Of a stretch of 43,082 nt of DNA, positions 41,145 to 43,082 are shown piece after piece. Below the pieces are notes generated by a model. That model did not search any database and was not told where the DNA came from. It saw nothing but the letters and a program-made list of their open reading frames with translations. Each line of letters starts with the position of its first letter. The stretch's first letter is position 1. The position numbers and the translations under genes were made by a program. The stretch comes from Saccharothrix luteola. Its GTDB lineage: Bacteria > Actinomycetota > Actinomycetes > Mycobacteriales > Pseudonocardiaceae. Location of the stretch: positions 1 through 43,082 of the forward strand of contig NZ_JAJHUO010000056.1 of assembly GCF_020859565.1 (NCBI RefSeq). The letters run 5' to 3'.

Positions 41145-42635
41145 TCACCTCGGCAGGTAGGCGCGGTGGGAGCGGGAGAACTCGAAACCGTTGTGGCGGT
41201 CCCAGTTGACCGACCACGTCATCAGGCCGCGCAGGTTCGGGTAGACCGCCTTCGGCTTGTACGCGCCGCAGTTCGCGCCCTTCATCAGGCAGTCCAACGA
41301 CTTGTGCACCTCGGCGACGGACGTGAAGCCGTTGCCCGCGTTGACGCTCGCCGGCAGGCCGATGGCCACCTGGTCCTGCCGCAGGCCAGGGAACACCTTC
41401 GTCGCGTCACCGCGCACGGGGAAGCCGGCCAGCACCATGTCCGCCATGGAGACGTGGAAATCACTGCCGCCCATGAAGTGGTACTGGTTGTCCAAGCCCA
41501 TGATCGGCCCGGAGTTGTAGTGCTGGACGTGCAGCAGGGTGAGGTCGTCGCGCAGCGCGTGGATCACCGGCAGGTACGCGCCCGCGCGCGGGTCGGCCCC
41601 GCCGCTGCCGCCGTAGTGCTGGTAGCCGACCTGGACGAAGAACGTCTCCGGGGCCATGGTGAGCACGAACTTCGCGCCGTAGCGCGCTTTCAGCGCCTTC
41701 AACGCCTGGATCAGGTTGACGATCACCGGCGTGGTGGGCGCGCGGAAGTCGGTGTCGCCCGCGTTGAGCGACAGCGAGTGGCCTTCGAAGTCGATGTCCA
41801 GGCCGTCCAGGCCGTACTTGTCGATGATCGCCGAGGCGGAGCGGACGAACGCGTCGCGCGCGGCCGTGGTGGACAGCTGCACCTGGCCGTTCGCGCCGCC
41901 GATCGAGATCAGGACCTTCTTGCCCTTGGCCTGCTTGTCCCGGATGCCCGCGATGAAGTCGGCCTCGGACTCGACGCCTCCGCACTCGGCGACGGGGCAC
42001 TGGGCGAAGCGGAGGTCGCCGGAGGTGGCGGAGGTCGGTTCGGCGAAGGACAGGTTGACGATGTCCCAGTCGTCGGAGACGTCCTTCATCCGGATGTAGC
42101 CGGAGCCGTTGGCGAAGCTCGCGTGCAGGTAGCCGACGAGGACCCGCTTGGGCAGGCCGGTGACCGGTGGCGTGGTCGTGGTCGTCGTCGGCCCGGTCGT
42201 CGTGGTCGTAGTAGTGGTGGTTGTCGTGGTGGTCGGTGAACCGGCGCACGACGCGCCGTTGACCTTGCAGTTGGTCGGGCTCGCGGTGCCCGAGGCGTTG
42301 AAGCCGAACGTCACCGTTGCGCCGGGCGCGATGCCGCCGTTGTACTCGCGGTGGGTGAAGGCGTAGTGCCCGGCCGAGTTGGTCTGCAACGCGTCCCAGT
42401 AGGCGCCGACGGTCGTGCCGGCGGGCAGGTCGAACTCGACCTTCCACCCGGAGACGGCCGAACCCGTCTCGTTCTTGATCGAGAACTGCGCGGTGTAGCC
42501 GGTCTCCCAGCTCGACGTCTTGGCGAACGTCGCGGTGACCGAGGCGGCGTGGGCGGGCGCGAAGCTCACCACCGCCGCACCCACCACCAACGCCGTCACC
42601 GCCGCCACCCTGGCGAACAGGACCCTGCGCGACAT
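41145..42635 (-). CDS. secreted chitinase, CBM2 + Thr-rich linker + GH18
   Basis: The 496-residue protein has a signal peptide (cleavage after AHA, about 30) and a CBM2-type cellulose/chitin-binding domain (about 32-130). The CBM carries WETGYTAQFSIKN, SGWKVEFDLP and Cys123/Cys130. A linker of polythreonine (135-157) leads to a GH18 barrel (about 162-496) with the catalytic D277-x2-D280-x-D282-x-E284 motif (DGLDIDFE) and SxGG in LISIGGANG. GH18 enzymes cut chitin with retention through the substrate N-acetyl group. GGGAGGAG lies 4 nt before the ATG, and a dre-like DasR site lies 40 nt upstream. Confidence 0.93.
   Translation of the reverse strand: MSRRVLFARVAAVTALVVGAAVVSFAPAHAASVTATFAKTSSWETGYTAQFSIKNETGSAVSGWKVEFDLPAGTTVGAYWDALQTNSAGHYAFTHREYNGGIAPGATVTFGFNASGTASPTNCKVNGASCAGSPTTTTTTTTTTTTTGPTTTTTTPPVTGLPKRVLVGYLHASFANGSGYIRMKDVSDDWDIVNLSFAEPTSATSGDLRFAQCPVAECGGVESEADFIAGIRDKQAKGKKVLISIGGANGQVQLSTTAARDAFVRSASAIIDKYGLDGLDIDFEGHSLSLNAGDTDFRAPTTPVIVNLIQALKALKARYGAKFVLTMAPETFFVQVGYQHYGGSGGADPRAGAYLPVIHALRDDLTLLHVQHYNSGPIMGLDNQYHFMGGSDFHVSMADMVLAGFPVRGDATKVFPGLRQDQVAIGLPASVNAGNGFTSVAEVHKSLDCLMKGANCGAYKPKAVYPNLRGLMTWSVNWDRHNGFEFSRSHRAYLPR
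42168..42231 (-). repeat. ACC-rich microsatellite encoding the Thr linker
   Basis: Near-tandem ACC/ACT codons on the coding strand encode two runs of threonine (13 and 6) that separate the CBM from the GH18 domain. Such linkers are commonly O-glycosylated and vary in length between strains. Confidence 0.75.
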
Positions 42636-42674
42636 TCGTCTCCTCCCAGCGGTGGCGGCCTCCAGGTAGGACGA

Positions 42675-42690
42675 ATTGGACTAGACCACC
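42675..42690. promoter_or_regulatory. dre-like DasR site upstream of the chitinase
   Basis: ATTGGACTAGACCACC matches 13 of 16 positions of the DasR consensus ACTGGTCTAGACCACT. It keeps the CTAGACCA core and lies 40-55 nt before the start codon. Confidence 0.75.
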
Positions 42691-42743
42691 TGCGACGTGT
42701 CAAGGGCTGTGGCGGAGGTGGTTGACCGAACGGCGCAGCGGGT

Positions 42744-42765
42744 ACCTCGAACGAGCGTTCGAGGT
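42744..42765. promoter_or_regulatory. LexA/SOS box upstream of the DUF3072 gene
   Basis: TCGAAC-gagc-GTTCGA (42747-42762) is a perfect match to the actinobacterial SOS-box consensus TCGAAC(N4)GTTCGA. It extends to a 9-bp inverted repeat (ACCTCGAAC/GTTCGAGGT). It lies 15 nt before the start codon. Confidence 0.85.
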
Positions 42766-42777
42766 GAGGAGGCGCGC

Positions 42778-42966
42778 GTGGACCGCAATCCGGAGAAGGA
42801 CCCGCGGGAGTGGACGACCGGCGACGAGCCGATGACCGGTCCGCAGGAGTCCTACCTGCACACGTTGGCGCAGGAGGCGGGCGAAGAGGTGCCGGCGGAG
42901 CTGACCAAGGTGGAGGCTTCGCAGTTGATCGACCGGTTGCAGGAGAAGACGGGTCGCGGGCGCTGA
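42778..42966 (+). CDS. DUF3072 family protein
   Basis: The 62-residue protein is nearly all family motif: EWTTGDEPMTGPQESYLHTL, then AQEAGEEVPAELTKVEASQL and IDRLQEKTG. The GTG start has AGGAGG 5 nt upstream. DUF3072 proteins are small, charged and of unknown function, widespread in actinobacteria. The perfect SOS box just upstream predicts LexA control and induction by DNA damage, which would be its main functional clue. Confidence 0.88.
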   Translation: MDRNPEKDPREWTTGDEPMTGPQESYLHTLAQEAGEEVPAELTKVEASQLIDRLQEKTGRGR

Positions 42967-43082
42967 TGCACCTGCGAGCACGGCCTGGCACGCGCGCTCG
43001 TGCTCCAGGTCGAAGAGTCCGCCTTCGCCACGACGGATCCCCAAGACCGCCTGTGGCTGCGTGCGATCACCGTCAGGCAATT
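42967..43082. other. right edge, no gene supported
   Basis: The last 116 nt contain open frames on both strands, including GDRTQPQAVLGIRRGEGGLF on the minus strand. None has a recognisable motif or start signal within the window. Confidence 0.3.

Noticed and set aside
42168..42231. a regulatory simple repeat
   Set aside because: It is fully explained by the Thr-rich linker of the chitinase.

Overview
The window is high-GC DNA with strong G/C third-position bias, frequent GTG starts, leaderless promoters and Streptomyces-type operator sequences. This suggests a filamentous actinomycete, most likely of the Pseudonocardiaceae (Saccharothrix/Lentzea/Actinosynnema-like). The genus is inference.

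Left accessory block (1-9075). An IS3-type element enters from the left edge and cuts off a caspase-like/P-loop NTPase gene just at its expected Walker B strand. That gene overlaps an upstream LCAT-type alpha/beta-hydrolase gene. After about 1.2 kb of decayed DNA, which includes a spacer-less inverted pair of transposase fragments, come two tandem rightward genes: a 1113-residue helical-repeat protein with a TIR-like Rossmannoid domain and a C-terminal zinc ribbon, and a SLOG-like nucleotide-sensing domain fused to a four-helix membrane module. The domain content is that of bacterial conflict/immunity systems. The TIR-like + SLOG-membrane pair is the best candidate here for an undescribed system. 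More decayed DNA follows to about 9075.

Central block (9076-20884). A DUF2000 gene and an AraC regulator diverge. Next comes a solitary 1591-residue NTPase built mostly of about 30 short helical repeats. A secreted GH3 beta-N-acetylhexosaminidase is followed at 4 nt by a secreted nuclease/phosphatase-fold + serine-hydrolase fusion, probably for wall-fragment turnover. Small membrane genes (TVP38/DedA-like, DUF1772, DUF6223-like) follow.

Right block (20803-43082). This is ordinary actinomycete chromosome: a two-component system, a GlsB/YeaQ protein, a VOC protein, a tiny secreted peptide, an isochorismatase-fold hydrolase, a GH12 cellulase, a BBE-type flavoenzyme, a WYL regulator, an RDD protein, an ECF sigma with its membrane partner, a flavin monooxygenase/ACAD-like enzyme, an MDR oxidoreductase with divergent TetR, a PadR-DUF1048-DUF1048 operon, a siderophore-interacting protein, a MetE-like protein, a decayed MocR gene, a YciO/Sua5-like protein, a Cip1-like secreted protein, a divergent methionyl-tRNA synthetase, a CBM2-GH18 chitinase and a DUF3072 protein.

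Regulatory logic can be read directly. CebR-type boxes precede the GH12 and Cip1-like genes, and a third weaker box stands alone. A DasR dre-like site precedes the chitinase and a perfect actinobacterial SOS box precedes the DUF3072 gene. The synthetase gene has a short leaderless leader ORF plus two mutually exclusive hairpins. Duplicated operators lie between the MDR and TetR genes. No tRNA, rRNA or CRISPR array was seen.
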